Shown: in pieces, positions 8,006 through 17,455 of the stretch
How positions within the stretch are numbered: the stretch's first letter is position 1
How the letters are laid out: every line of letters begins with the position of its first letter
NCBI GenBank assembly: GCA_026710825.1
Contig: JAPOQH010000121.1
Span: 1-64,000 of the forward strand
DNA from: Chloroflexota bacterium
GTDB lineage: Bacteria; Chloroflexota; Dehalococcoidia; Lucifugimonadales; UBA3495
DNA length: 64,000 bases
Direction of reading: 5' to 3'
Made by a program: the position numbers and the translations under genes
Notes under the pieces: model-generated
Database searches by the model: none
Seen by the model: the letters and a program-made list of their open reading frames with translations, nothing else
Told to the model about the DNA's origin: nothing

Positions 8006-9256
8006 GTGTCTTATTCTCAAACACGGTCGGGCGATATTTCCGCCACCGACCGGAACCTCTGGCAAGCAATAGTTTCCGAAGCCATAGCCCATCTGACGTA
8101 CACGGCATACGCCCAACGAGCCCGGGAAGAAGGGTTCCCCGAAGTTGCCGAGGTATTTGAGGAGGTGGCGAAAGCCGAAACCCAACACGGGCTCAGCTAT
8201 CTGAAAGTCGCTGGCGCCGTAGAAGGCACCGCCGCCAACCTCAGCAAAGTGATCGACGGGGAAACGCGGGAGTACACGCGGACGTATCCCCGTATGATCA
8301 ATGACGCCATAGCGGAGAACCGAACCGAGGCGGTCGATGCGTTCAGCGGCGCGATGGAACAGGAAAAGGAGCACCAGATAGCCTTTTCCGACGCGCTATC
8401 ACGGTTACACATCCGTCACGACGAAGATGCGCTTGCCGCTCTGGACGTGGCGATGCCGGTATACTCGGCGGTCGATACCGAACCGATCCCCTCGAGAGGT
8501 GAACAGCCGGTTCTACCGTTGGACCTCGAAACTTACATCGACGCCGCGCTCGCACTCGACAAAGAACCGTTCCGCGTCGCCAACCTGGGTCGTCTCCGAG
8601 AAGTGGTGTTCGGAGCGCAGGACGGGATTATCAGCACGGTGGCGTTGACCACATCCATAGCCATCGCAGTCGGAACCACGGGCACAGTTCTGGTAGCAGG
8701 CTTGGCTGCTGCCGCGGCGGGTATGATCAGCATGGCGGCAGGAGCCTACCTGGGTTCCAGAGCGGAGGAGGATGTGCGGGAGGCGGCGATCTCCGGGCAG
8801 GCAAGGGATCTGGCAGAAAAGCCCGAGGAGGAATTGGCCGAGTTGGTGATTCTTTTCCAGCGAGAGGGCAACACCTACGATGAAGCGGTGCGCCTTGCGA
8901 ATCAGATAGCTGACAACGAGTCCCTGTGGCTGAGTACGTTGCTGGAAAAGAAGCTGGGTATCAGCCCAGATATGGGCGGCAACCCGCTGAAAGATGCCGC
9001 TGTGATGTGTGTTTCCTTCGGATCCTCGGCGATCATACCGATCATACCGTTCCTGTTCCTCGACGTGGGTTGGCCGGCGATAGGCTGGTCGGTGGGGCTT
9101 TCGCTGACCGCCTTATTCGCCCTGGGGTTGGCTAAAGGACGATTGGTGCAGAAATCGCCGATTTTACAAGGGTTGGAGATTCTGGGGATCGGCGCCGCAT
9201 CGGCTGCTCTGGGTTACGCCCTTGGGGAATGGCTGCCGCGGTTATTGGGGTTCTGA
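8006..9256 (+). CDS. Ferritin-like/VIT1 iron exporter (MbfA-like)
   Basis: A 416-aa fusion. The N-terminal half (about 1-165) is a rubrerythrin/ferritin-like four-helix domain with diiron-type Glu and His residues (SEAIAHLTYTAY, EVAKAETQHG, AMEQEKEHQ). The C-terminal half (about 190-416) is a VIT1/CCC1 transporter starting REVVFGAQDGIISTVALTTS, with several membrane helices. This architecture matches membrane-bound ferritin MbfA, which exports iron or guards against iron and peroxide stress. It starts at GTG after ACGGAGG. No Irr or Fur box was recognised upstream. Confidence 0.9.
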   Translation: MSYSQTRSGDISATDRNLWQAIVSEAIAHLTYTAYAQRAREEGFPEVAEVFEEVAKAETQHGLSYLKVAGAVEGTAANLSKVIDGETREYTRTYPRMINDAIAENRTEAVDAFSGAMEQEKEHQIAFSDALSRLHIRHDEDALAALDVAMPVYSAVDTEPIPSRGEQPVLPLDLETYIDAALALDKEPFRVANLGRLREVVFGAQDGIISTVALTTSIAIAVGTTGTVLVAGLAAAAAGMISMAAGAYLGSRAEEDVREAAISGQARDLAEKPEEELAELVILFQREGNTYDEAVRLANQIADNESLWLSTLLEKKLGISPDMGGNPLKDAAVMCVSFGSSAIIPIIPFLFLDVGWPAIGWSVGLSLTALFALGLAKGRLVQKSPILQGLEILGIGAASAALGYALGEWLPRLLGF

Positions 9257-9290
9257 CCGTCACTGCAAACGAAACCTGAAGCGCCAGGCG

Positions 9291-9329
9291 ACAAAAAGAG
9301 GGGCGGGTTAAACCCGCCCCTCTTTTTGT
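9291..9329. terminator. Bidirectional intrinsic terminator
   Basis: A near-perfect palindrome whose core stem GAGGGGCGGGTT / AACCCGCCCCTC is flanked by A5 and T5 runs, so it terminates in both directions. It separates the convergent iron exporter and alpha/beta hydrolase genes. Confidence 0.9.
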
Positions 9330-9343
9330 TGTTCAGAAATCCA

Positions 9344-10246
9344 CTAGTCGAATCTGGATAGCAGGCCTTTGACGGCGGCAAGGAAATCCGGCGGGTTGTC
9401 GCCCTGCACCAGGTGTCCGGCGTTTGCGACGGTGACGGTGGTGCAATCGCTATGTTCGGCTGCCATGCGCTGCATGGTCTCGTCGGCGAATATATCGCTG
9501 CGCTCTCCGCGTACCACCAGCGCCGCACAGTCGATCTTGCGCCACCCTTCCCACAGTTGTTCGGATGTCCAGGCCGGAGCGCGGAATCCGTTCCTTCGAA
9601 TTACCTTGTCATATTTCCAGGTCCATTTGCCGTCGTCGCGCTGCCTGATGCTGTATTTCAGCGCCCCAAGCGTTTGTTCGTGAGAGCGCCCGGTGTATTC
9701 CATCACGCGCTGCGCGAATTCTTCCAGGGTGTCGAGTTCGTCCGGCAGTTCGCGGAACCGCTGGATACGGTCGGAGCCCCGGCGCTGGGTTTCGGGGCCG
9801 GTATCTACGATGGTCAAAGACTTGAGCATTCCGGGGTGCTTGGACGCCCACGCCATGCTGTTGCGGCCGCCCATGGAATGGCCAATCAGGTGGAAGTCCT
9901 GGAGGCCGAGTTCGTTGACCAAACTCTGGACGTCGCCAACGTAGGCATCCGTGGAATAATCTTCGCCCGGTGACCAGTCGCTGTCACCATGTCCCCGTTG
10001 GTCCACCGCGATGATCCGGTAATCCACCGACAGCGGAAGGCTGATGAAATCCCAACTGTGGGCCTGCTGCTGGATACCATGCAGCATGACGATGACGGGC
10101 TTGCCCGGGTCGCCCCATTCCAGATAGTGGAGGTTCAGGCCGTTGACCTTTACGTGCTGGTCCGCGGGTTCGTTCTCTACCGTGAACGGCACCCCGATCT
10201 GCCTCGCCGCCTCGTGCAGCGACAGTCCCATGGAATGCGACGCCAT
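9344..10246 (-). CDS. Alpha/beta hydrolase
   Basis: A 300-aa alpha/beta-hydrolase-fold enzyme. The oxyanion region is MLHGIQQQAHSW, the nucleophile elbow is GHSMGG (Ser in GxSxG), the acid probably lies in VVRGERSDIF, and the catalytic His is in NAGHLVQGDNP near the C-terminus. All triad residues are present. It is likely an esterase or C-C bond hydrolase of unknown substrate. The start is the ATG of MASHSMG, preceded by AGGAGG; an extension of 46 residues upstream is unlikely. Confidence 0.88.
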   Translation of the reverse strand: MASHSMGLSLHEAARQIGVPFTVENEPADQHVKVNGLNLHYLEWGDPGKPVIVMLHGIQQQAHSWDFISLPLSVDYRIIAVDQRGHGDSDWSPGEDYSTDAYVGDVQSLVNELGLQDFHLIGHSMGGRNSMAWASKHPGMLKSLTIVDTGPETQRRGSDRIQRFRELPDELDTLEEFAQRVMEYTGRSHEQTLGALKYSIRQRDDGKWTWKYDKVIRRNGFRAPAWTSEQLWEGWRKIDCAALVVRGERSDIFADETMQRMAAEHSDCTTVTVANAGHLVQGDNPPDFLAAVKGLLSRFD

Positions 10247-10305
10247 CTTGGCAACCTCCTGATTGTGTCTGCACGTCATCTTACCACCAAGATGGGCAGG
10301 CCTGA

Positions 10306-10932
10306 TTATTCTCGTTCGAGCAGGCTCCGGATTGTGAACATGCGCTGGAACAAGGTGAAGCACGAGACGCCGGCGATAACCCACAAGACCCAGACCATGA
10401 TGGGCACAGGGGCCAACCCTTCCGCGATCAAACCCGCCCCCAGGATTATGACCCGCTCTGTGCGAGTCATGATGCCCGAAGTGGTGAATGCGCCCAAGCC
10501 CTCCCCCCGCGCACGCAGGTATGACACGCCCTGGGAGAACACCAGCCCAAGCAGAACCGACAACATGCTCAGGATGAGTTGAGCCGGAGGCAGGTCCCCC
10601 AAGAGATAATATATGCCCAGGCCCACAAACAATGAGGCCTCACCCAAACGGTCAAAAACCGAATCCAGGAGCGCTCCGAAGGGAGATGCCTTACCGGTGA
10701 GCCGGGCCAACGCCCCGTCGAAAAGGTCCAGGATGCTGCCTACGGCGAAGGCTATACCGGCATATAGAGGCCAGCCAAGGGCCACCAACACCGCGCTGCC
10801 CACGCAGATCGAGAATCCAACGAGTGTAATTGCGTTGGGAGTGACTCCAATGGCATCGAAAGCCCGGGCGCCCGGGACCTCAACGTAACGGAGCAAAGCG
10901 CTCCGCAATTGTTCTCTACCGGGCAGCGCCAC
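10306..10932 (-). CDS. CDP-alcohol phosphatidyltransferase, PI-phosphate synthase-like
   Basis: A 208-aa integral membrane enzyme with about six helices. The CDP-alcohol phosphotransferase signature is complete: DLFDGALARLTGK, then FGALLDSVFDRLGE, giving the four metal-binding Asp residues. Such enzymes join a CDP-diacylglycerol or CDP-archaeol to an alcohol. Because the upstream genes encode inositol-3-phosphate synthase and a PimA-like mannosyltransferase, inositol phosphate is the likely acceptor, giving phosphatidylinositol phosphate. It starts at GTG after GAGGAGG and overlaps the glycosyltransferase by 17 bp. Confidence 0.85.
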   Translation of the reverse strand: MALPGREQLRSALLRYVEVPGARAFDAIGVTPNAITLVGFSICVGSAVLVALGWPLYAGIAFAVGSILDLFDGALARLTGKASPFGALLDSVFDRLGEASLFVGLGIYYLLGDLPPAQLILSMLSVLLGLVFSQGVSYLRARGEGLGAFTTSGIMTRTERVIILGAGLIAEGLAPVPIMVWVLWVIAGVSCFTLFQRMFTIRSLLERE

Positions 10933-12070
10933 AGGAACTGGCCTCCTCGATGCATTGCCTGTAGTAGTCCTCGACCTGGGACGCCACGTGCTCCCAACCG
11001 TAGCGTTCGGCGGTTAGGCGGCCGGACTCGCCGAGACGTTGAGACAACGATGGGTCCTGCAGCGTTCCGGCGATACCGTGGGCGATGGCCGTGGTGTCCC
11101 GAGGGGGAACCAACAACCCGTTGACATCGTGGGTCACGACATCTCGGTATCCGTCGATGTCCGATGCTACGACCGGCGCTCCGGCCGCCATGGCTTCCAA
11201 CAACACGATGCCGAAGCTTTCGCTGCCCGTGGCCGGGCTACAGAATACATCGGCGCTGGCGTAGTACCTCGGTAAATCATGGGATGAAACGGGGCCGGTA
11301 ACAACTGTTGAATCCGGATCATTCGTGGCGGCCGCGTCCAAGAGGGCAGCGCACGCCCGATCCGGTTCCCCAGGGCCAACTATGATGAGTCGCAGGTCGT
11401 CGAGAGCAGTTTGGAGGATCAGGAACGATTCCAGGAGATAGCGCAATCCTTTGCGTTCGTCCTTGCGGCCCACGAACAGGATGTTGCGCCGCCCATCCAA
11501 CAATTGCGGGAACGGCTCAGCGTCTGCGAAACGTCGGAATTCGATGCCATTGGGTATGACGCGGTAGGCGTATCCGGGGAAATGCGGGGATACGAAATCG
11601 CGGGCGGCGGGAGACACTGCAATGCGTCCGTGCAGGCGACGTTGCCAACGCGCCACGGCGCGCCGGCCCATACGATACAAATGCGCGCGTTGGGAGTATG
11701 CGTGGAATGTCCCGACATTGACCGCCTGGGAATGCTGGAGGACCATCAACGGCAGGAGGGGCGCCAGCGGCTCATGGAGATGCACTACGTCGAAACGTTC
11801 GCGGCGCAGCATGCCCCTGACTTTGGGGTATAGCCACCAGTCGAGCGTCACGCGGGCCTTGGATCCACCGGCCGACAGAGGCACTGAACGGCCCATGGGG
11901 ATGACGCGTTGATCACCCAATTGTACGGACTGCGATGCGGCCGGCGAGTGAGGAGCGATCACCGAGACGTCATGTCCGCGCTTGCGCAACTCACCCGACA
12001 ACTGGGTCACATGGGAATTCACGCCGCCGGGCCAAGCTAAGTCGTATGGCGAAACCACGGCGATTTTCAT
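10916..12070 (-). CDS. GT4 glycosyltransferase, PimA-like
   Basis: A 384-aa GT-B enzyme of family GT4. The N-terminal domain starts IAVVSPYDLAWPGGVNSHV, very like mycobacterial PimA; HLHEPLAPLLP and FHAYSQRAH also match positions in that family. The C-terminal domain has the sugar-nucleotide site GSESFGIVLLEAMAAG. PimA transfers mannose from GDP-mannose to phosphatidylinositol, which fits the flanking inositol and CDP-alcohol genes. The start may be this ATG or a GTG two codons earlier (12076); AAGGCGG precedes both. The specificity is inferred. Confidence 0.87.
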   Translation of the reverse strand: MKIAVVSPYDLAWPGGVNSHVTQLSGELRKRGHDVSVIAPHSPAASQSVQLGDQRVIPMGRSVPLSAGGSKARVTLDWWLYPKVRGMLRRERFDVVHLHEPLAPLLPLMVLQHSQAVNVGTFHAYSQRAHLYRMGRRAVARWQRRLHGRIAVSPAARDFVSPHFPGYAYRVIPNGIEFRRFADAEPFPQLLDGRRNILFVGRKDERKGLRYLLESFLILQTALDDLRLIIVGPGEPDRACAALLDAAATNDPDSTVVTGPVSSHDLPRYYASADVFCSPATGSESFGIVLLEAMAAGAPVVASDIDGYRDVVTHDVNGLLVPPRDTTAIAHGIAGTLQDPSLSQRLGESGRLTAERYGWEHVASQVEDYYRQCIEEASSCGAAR

Positions 12071-12112
12071 TGCCACGTCCGCCTTCCATCTTTGCGCTCT
12101 GCCTGGACTAAG

Positions 12113-13207
12113 CTACGAGACCTGTACGGAATTGACCGCCGGGTCAGCTATGAAGGCTTCGACCATGTCATGGGCTTCGGCGTCTGTGAACTGAATGGGC
12201 GGGCTCTTCATGAAATAGGCTGACGGCGCAAATACGGCTCCACTCTGCCCGTTATCCATGGCCAACTTGGCGCACCGGATGGCGTCCACGACCACACCGG
12301 CGGAGTTGGGGCTGTCCCACACTTCCAGCTTGACCTCCATCTTTACGGGAGCGCCACCGAATACCTTGCCATCGATGTGGATGTAGCACCACTTCCGGTC
12401 TTGCAGCCACGGCACATGATCGCTGGGGCCAATGTGGATGGCTCCGGCCTCTGGCTCTTCGTCCATCTGGCTGGTAACGGAACCGGTCTTCGAGATTTTT
12501 TTGGAAACGAGCCGATCCCGTTCCAACATGTTGAGGAAGTCGGTGTTACCGCCGAAGTTCAGTTGGTAGGTGTTGTCGATCTCAGCGCCACGGTTTTCCA
12601 TGAGGCGTGTGAGGACGCGGTGCACGATGGTCGCTCCGACCTGGGACTTGATGTCGTCGCCGATGATCGGGACGCCGCGCTCCTCAAAACGACCACGCCA
12701 GTAATCCTCGCGGGCGATGAAAACCGGGATGCAGTTGATCATGGCGCAGCGCGCATCCAGGATCTGTTCCACGTACCACTTGGTGGCCATCTCGCTGCCC
12801 ACCGGCAGATAGTTGATCACGACGTCGACCTCGCGCTCTTTGAGGATGCCCGAGATGTCCGCGGTGCTGTGCGGGGATTTGACCACGACGTCGGTGAGGT
12901 AGCGGCCGATTCCGTCATGGGTCATGCCGCGCTCGACGGTCACGCCCGTGTGGGGCACATCGGCGAACTTGATGGTGTTGTTGGGCTCGGTGAAGATAGC
13001 CTGGGAAAGATCCTTGCCCACCTTGTTGCGATCAACGTCGAAGGCGGCGACCACCTCGATGTCTTCAATGCGATAGTCACCAATGCGGTTGTGCATCACG
13101 CCGGGTATAGGCTGGTCGTCCGGGACCTCTACGTATTTGTGAATACCCTGCACCAAAGATGAGGCACAGTTTCCCACACCAATGATGGCAACATTAATCT
13201 TGCCCAA
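12113..13207 (-). CDS. ino1: Inositol-3-phosphate synthase
   Basis: A 364-aa enzyme converting glucose 6-phosphate to 1L-myo-inositol 3-phosphate with NAD. It starts with the Rossmann motif [15 protein letters not shown]. The family stretches [40 protein letters not shown] and [12 protein letters not shown] follow, and [11 protein letters not shown] matches the catalytic domain. The length fits the shorter actinobacterial/archaeal type rather than the 500-plus eukaryotic one. The start is TTG, supported by AAGGAG seven bases upstream. It is the first gene of a three-gene inositol-lipid cassette. Confidence 0.95.
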   Translation of the reverse strand: MGKINVAIIGVGNCASSLVQGIHKYVEVPDDQPIPGVMHNRIGDYRIEDIEVVAAFDVDRNKVGKDLSQAIFTEPNNTIKFADVPHTGVTVERGMTHDGIGRYLTDVVVKSPHSTADISGILKEREVDVVINYLPVGSEMATKWYVEQILDARCAMINCIPVFIAREDYWRGRFEERGVPIIGDDIKSQVGATIVHRVLTRLMENRGAEIDNTYQLNFGGNTDFLNMLERDRLVSKKISKTGSVTSQMDEEPEAGAIHIGPSDHVPWLQDRKWCYIHIDGKVFGGAPVKMEVKLEVWDSPNSAGVVVDAIRCAKLAMDNGQSGAVFAPSAYFMKSPPIQFTDAEAHDMVEAFIADPAVNSVQVS

Positions 13208-13261
13208 TTGAGATCTCCTTGTGACCTACCACGGGTCAACTTGCGTCGAATAGCGCAACCG

Positions 13262-13305
13262 ATGCGATTGTTATCGCATGAAATTGTGTGCTAGACAGTC
13301 TAACA
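13262..13305 (-). promoter_or_regulatory. ino1 -10 element and leader inverted repeat
   Basis: On the minus strand TGTTAGACT (13297-13305) resembles the extended -10 box seen elsewhere in this window. About ten bases downstream of the expected start lies a perfect inverted repeat ATGCGAT-TGTT-ATCGCAT (13262-13279). It could be an operator or an mRNA hairpin. Confidence 0.4.
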
Positions 13306-13361
13306 TATCGGGCGTTAGAGCCGTGTTTAGACGGCGGACAAGGCCAGATCGGCGAGCCTGG

Positions 13362-14042
13362 TCAGGCGCTTTCGAAGAACCGGAATATCGCTGTTTCGTC
13401 GTCGTGGCGGAACCTGCCGCCCCGGAACCGGATGTCCCGACCCTGTTCGATATGCTGGTCCACCAAGGCTTTCGCGCGCTCGGAAGCCTCCTCCGCGTTG
13501 GAGGAGCCACGTACGATCTCCATCAACTCATCGCCCAACAGGTTGTCGCTGACGCCGTCAGTGCAGCAGACCAGCCGATCGTCGGCGGACAAATCCAACT
13601 CGGTCTGGAATACGGAGAGAGTTGATTCCGCGCCGACGGCCTTGGAGATGCCCAGTCGGATCAGGCCACCCATTCGACCGCTGTATTGTTCATAACGGGC
13701 GGGCCGGATGACGTAGATCGGGCTGTCCCCGACGCTGACGAGGTGCAATTTTCCGTCCAGATACAATGCGGCAGATGCGGTGGTCAGCAGAAAACGGCCG
13801 CCGCCAACTTGGTGGAAATCAGCATTCTGCTCTTCCAACACTGCGACGATATCCCCGGGCCCGGAGATAGATATTCGATTGAGCGCGTCGGCAACGGAGC
13901 CGCTGGCCTCGTCGCCTCCGTGTCCGGTCACACCATCCAGGACGACGTCCAGGAAGTTTCCATTGCCGAGGTCCCGAGTGAGATAGCTGTCCTCGCCGTG
14001 CGCGGCGTTATCGTGAAGAATTGCCAAAGAACTGGTCTGCAT
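13362..14042 (-). CDS. PP2C-family protein phosphatase
   Basis: A 226-aa PPM/PP2C-type serine/threonine phosphatase. Metal-binding motifs are present: VLDGVTGHGGDEAS (motif with DG and GH), VSVGDSPIYV, CCTDGVSDN and the terminal HDDETAI. The first aspartate motif, usually near the N-terminus, appears as GEDSYL. It is soluble, with no membrane segment. It sits 37 bp downstream of an atypical kinase-fold gene, suggesting a kinase/phosphatase pair. Target proteins are unknown. Confidence 0.87.
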   Translation of the reverse strand: MQTSSLAILHDNAAHGEDSYLTRDLGNGNFLDVVLDGVTGHGGDEASGSVADALNRISISGPGDIVAVLEEQNADFHQVGGGRFLLTTASAALYLDGKLHLVSVGDSPIYVIRPARYEQYSGRMGGLIRLGISKAVGAESTLSVFQTELDLSADDRLVCCTDGVSDNLLGDELMEIVRGSSNAEEASERAKALVDQHIEQGRDIRFRGGRFRHDDETAIFRFFESA

Positions 14043-14079
14043 AGCGCTACAACCCTCGCTGCGTATAAATGTTCTGTGA

Positions 14080-15099
14080 TCAGGCGGACAACCCGTTTAA
14101 CTCGGTGTCCGGGTCGAACAGGTAACGGGTCCAATGGTTTTCGGTCAGCCGCTGCAGAGCCGAATTCCACGCAACGGCCGCTTCGTCACGCCCGGGCATG
14201 GCTTCATGCAGAATCGTAATTTGCGCCAAACATTCCTGCAAGTCCCTGCCAAATTCAGCCACCGTGCCATAGCCTTTAGTGCGGATTTTCAGGAGGCATA
14301 GATTAACCGCCTCCCGCAAGTTCTCGGCGGCCGTCGAAAAAGCTCGGCCCAGGTCGTCACACTCCTGGTCGATTGAAATTACGGGGCGCTGATTGTAAGG
14401 ATCGTAATATCCAGCGGCTTCACCTGGCGGTGGGTCGGGCGCCACGTAAAACTTTAGCATCTCAAGATAGAATTCGTGGACGTCCTGAGGTCCGCGGTTC
14501 GCCTGAGCGCTTTCAACCCCGTGGCCGACCAGCGCGCTGGCGTCGATCAGGGAGATTTGGCCCGAGCCCGGCGAGTAGAAAATGTTGTGGGGGCCCAGGT
14601 CCAGGAGCGCATAGCCAGCAGCCTCGTAGATCTCCTGGGCCGCCAGGAGTTGGGACTGGATGGGCCACGGAGAGACATCCGCTGGCAGCGCCAAGGGGTG
14701 CAATGCAAACAGGTTTTGTCCCAAGCCTATTGGGACCCTGAGGATGCGGCTACGTGGATCGCCAACCAGCGGGATGCCCACTGCCCGCTCTTCGATCCTA
14801 ACCCGGTACTGTTGACCGACCTCGTCTCCGAAATAGGAGTCGTGCAGAGCAGCCTCGGTGATGCCAATGATGCGAGGAACCGCAGCGCAATGTTGCCCCG
14901 CGCTTTCGTAAGCATCCAGCGTCCGCGTCGTCCGCTCTTCCACCGGCCCGTGCATCTGCCGGCTCACAGCTTGAGGCAGCGGTCGTTTTAAGACCACCTG
15001 ACGACCGGTTTCCCGGTCGACTGCGGCGCGCACGTCGTAATCGGCGCCGCTGCCCAGGGCGCCTACCAACTCAAACCGTTCTAGGGTGAGTGTTTCCAT
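14080..15099 (-). CDS. Protein kinase-fold protein, atypical
   Basis: A 339-aa protein resembling the protein kinase-like fold. After FELVGALGSGADYDVRAAV (glycine-rich loop) comes QVVLKRPLP, giving a VAIK-type lysine. The catalytic loop is unusual, LLDLGPHNIFYS instead of HRDLKxxN, and the metal loop is ISLIDAS instead of DFG. This resembles APH/RIO-like or degenerate kinases. The start (METLTLERF) lies 16 bp after prmA; no strong ribosome site was seen, so coupling to prmA is likely. It pairs with the downstream PP2C phosphatase. Confidence 0.68.
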   Translation of the reverse strand: METLTLERFELVGALGSGADYDVRAAVDRETGRQVVLKRPLPQAVSRQMHGPVEERTTRTLDAYESAGQHCAAVPRIIGITEAALHDSYFGDEVGQQYRVRIEERAVGIPLVGDPRSRILRVPIGLGQNLFALHPLALPADVSPWPIQSQLLAAQEIYEAAGYALLDLGPHNIFYSPGSGQISLIDASALVGHGVESAQANRGPQDVHEFYLEMLKFYVAPDPPPGEAAGYYDPYNQRPVISIDQECDDLGRAFSTAAENLREAVNLCLLKIRTKGYGTVAEFGRDLQECLAQITILHEAMPGRDEAAVAWNSALQRLTENHWTRYLFDPDTELNGLSA

Positions 15100-15115
15100 A
15101 CTCCAGGACCCGACG

Positions 15116-15976
15116 TCAACGCCGCCGGCACAACATGGTGATCCAGTCTTCACGCTGCCGTATTTCATCGACTGCCAATCCGGCATCGGATATCGCCGAC
15201 GCCGCCTCGTCGTGCTGGTCAACGATGATGCCGGAGGCGACGAATACGCCGGCCGGGGCAAGCAGATCCGGGATGGCGGGTGAGACCAAGCGGATGCCGC
15301 GAGCGCTGATATTGGCCACCGCCACGTCGTAGGTGCGACCGCGAGTCGCACTGCCGGGTATGCTCCCGGAGTCGGTGTTGACCAGTTCCGATATTCCGGT
15401 GCGGCGGAAATTCTTCTGCGCGGCTCTCACGGCGTGGCCGTCAATGTCCACGGCGGTGATGTGACCGGCTCCCAATTTTGCCGCAGCGATCGTAAGAATG
15501 CCGGATCCAGTGCCTACGTCGAGGATCACCTGGCCAGGCCTGATGAGTTCCTCCAACGCTTCCAGGCACGAATAGGTCGTGGGATGGTAGCCGGTGCCGA
15601 AAGCGAGGCCGGGGTCAATATCTATGACCACGTCTCCCGGTTTGGCGTCGTACTCAATCCACGAGGGTTTGATAACCAGATGTTCCCCGACTCGCAACAG
15701 CGTAAAGTGCTTCTTCCAAGAATCACGCCAGTCCTCATCGACCCCCAAAGGCGTGATCTGCAGTTCTCCCAACTCCGCCACACTGGAAGCCAATTTGATG
15801 CCGACTTCGATGTGAGCCAGACGCTGGCGGGAGAGACTGGGCAGATACGAACGCAGAATGGCGTATTCGCCAGGTTTCGTCTCAACGCTCAAACCGTAAC
15901 CGTACCGCTCGAACAGGTACGAGACCGGCTCCACGTACTCGAACGGGACGGTGATGCGCAATTCATGCCAGGACAT
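15116..15976 (-). CDS. prmA: Ribosomal protein L11 methyltransferase
   Basis: A 286-aa SAM-dependent methyltransferase that trimethylates ribosomal protein L11. It has an N-terminal substrate-binding domain (about 1-100) and a Rossmann domain with IDPGLAFGTGYHPTT (the PrmA signature), DVGTGSGILTIAA (motif I) and VANISARGI in place of the usual NILA segment. Length and order match PrmA. It starts at ATG after AGGAAG and lies 75 bp downstream of dnaJ, a common chromosomal pairing. Confidence 0.93.
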   Translation of the reverse strand: MSWHELRITVPFEYVEPVSYLFERYGYGLSVETKPGEYAILRSYLPSLSRQRLAHIEVGIKLASSVAELGELQITPLGVDEDWRDSWKKHFTLLRVGEHLVIKPSWIEYDAKPGDVVIDIDPGLAFGTGYHPTTYSCLEALEELIRPGQVILDVGTGSGILTIAAAKLGAGHITAVDIDGHAVRAAQKNFRRTGISELVNTDSGSIPGSATRGRTYDVAVANISARGIRLVSPAIPDLLAPAGVFVASGIIVDQHDEAASAISDAGLAVDEIRQREDWITMLCRRR

Positions 15977-16051
15977 CGGGCTTCCTAACCGTTACGTTCA
16001 ATGGTTGATTGACGGGTCGGCGGTTTAGTGAACTATTCGTAGCCAGCGAAA

Positions 16052-17326
16052 TCAGTCTTCGCTGGGCGCGAAGGTGTCCTTGATGCGGTCGAAAAGGCCT
16101 TTCTGCTTATCGTCTACAGACGACTGTCCCGCTTCTGGTTCGGGAACGCTGTCAGTCGCCGGCTCCTCAGCGGATTCCGCCGCCGGCTTGGTCGGCCTCC
16201 GGTTTTTTCGCTTGCTCCGGGACTCAGATTTAGCAGGGGACGGCGGCGCGTTTCCGTGGTTTTCGAACGAGTACGCCAAATCTTCCAACAATTTTCGTTG
16301 GAACTTGTTGAGCCGTTGGGGCACACTCACGTCCACCACGACCCGGATATCCCCGCGCCGGTTGGTGGCTCGGCCGTCCCGACGGATACGCGGCACGCCG
16401 TACCCCCGTATCCGGAAGACCCGGCCGGATTGTGTTCCGGCGGGGATCTCAAGGTCGACTTCCTCGCCGTCGAGAGTCGGGATCTGCTTGGAAGAGCCCA
16501 GCGCGGCTTCGGCGATATTCACTCCCATTCGCAGAACGAGGTCCTCGTCATCCCTGGCGAACAACTCGTGGTCCTGGACTCGCACTTGAACATACAGGTT
16601 GCCGGGCGGGCCGCCGTTGGCGCCGGTGTCGCCCTCGCCCGTGATGCGCACCTGCATGCCGTCGTTCACTCCGGCCGGTATGGTTACGGCGCGGGTGCGT
16701 TGACGGCGTTCGTATCCACGACCGCGGCAGTTGTGACAGTGGGTTTCGATGTACCGGCCCGACCCGTTACACGCTGAGCACGGGGAGGTTACCGCGAACT
16801 GGCCGAATACGCTGCGTTGCGCCCTTCGCACCTGGCCAGACCCGCTACAGGTACGGCAGGTTGAAACGGGCGTTCCAGGCTCGTTGCCCGCGCCGGAACA
16901 AAGGTGGCAGGGCTCGACCCTCTGAATGTCGATGTCACGCTCGCACCCGAACACAGCCTCTTCAAAGGTGAGATTCACACGATGCGCGATGTCTTCGCCG
17001 GCCCTGGGCTGGTTGGCAGTCCGAGTCCCGCCGCCGAAGAACGTGTCGAATATATCCCCGAATCCGCTGAACGGATCAAAACCGTCGAAGGGGCGGTCGC
17101 CACCACCGTTCACGCCGGCGTGCCCGAAGCGATCGTAGCGAGAGCGTTTCTCCTGGTCGCTGAGAATCTGATACGCCTCGTTAATTTCTTTGAACTTGTC
17201 CTCGGCTCCGGGCGTCTTGTTGCGATCGGGATGGAACTCCATCGCCTTGCGACGGAAAGCGCGACGAATCTCTTCGTCGTTGGCTCCCCGTTCAACACCG
17301 AGGGTTTCGTAGTAATCGACAGGCAT
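16052..17326 (-). CDS. dnaJ: Chaperone DnaJ
   Basis: A 424-aa type I J-protein that stimulates DnaK ATPase. The J domain (1-65) has HPDRNK; a Gly/Phe-rich linker follows (GGGDRPFDGFDPFSGFGD). Next come four CxxCxGxG zinc repeats starting at CHLCSGAG (about residue 140): CRTCSGSG, CSACNGSG and CHNCRGRG are the others. The C-terminal substrate domains are intact. A Lys/Glu/Pro-rich tail of about 70 residues extends past the usual end. No grpE or dnaK is in the window and no CIRCE element was seen. Confidence 0.96.
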   Translation of the reverse strand: MPVDYYETLGVERGANDEEIRRAFRRKAMEFHPDRNKTPGAEDKFKEINEAYQILSDQEKRSRYDRFGHAGVNGGGDRPFDGFDPFSGFGDIFDTFFGGGTRTANQPRAGEDIAHRVNLTFEEAVFGCERDIDIQRVEPCHLCSGAGNEPGTPVSTCRTCSGSGQVRRAQRSVFGQFAVTSPCSACNGSGRYIETHCHNCRGRGYERRQRTRAVTIPAGVNDGMQVRITGEGDTGANGGPPGNLYVQVRVQDHELFARDDEDLVLRMGVNIAEAALGSSKQIPTLDGEEVDLEIPAGTQSGRVFRIRGYGVPRIRRDGRATNRRGDIRVVVDVSVPQRLNKFQRKLLEDLAYSFENHGNAPPSPAKSESRSKRKNRRPTKPAAESAEEPATDSVPEPEAGQSSVDDKQKGLFDRIKDTFAPSED

Positions 17327-17455
17327 AACTATTCTTGAAAATTGTGAATCGGTAGTTGATTATAGCCGAGTAGCGTTCAAATCCTCAACATTGTCGCGCC
17401 GAGACGTGCTCCGGCCCACGTCTACTGTGGCCCCGTCCCTGGCCGCATCTCGCTT

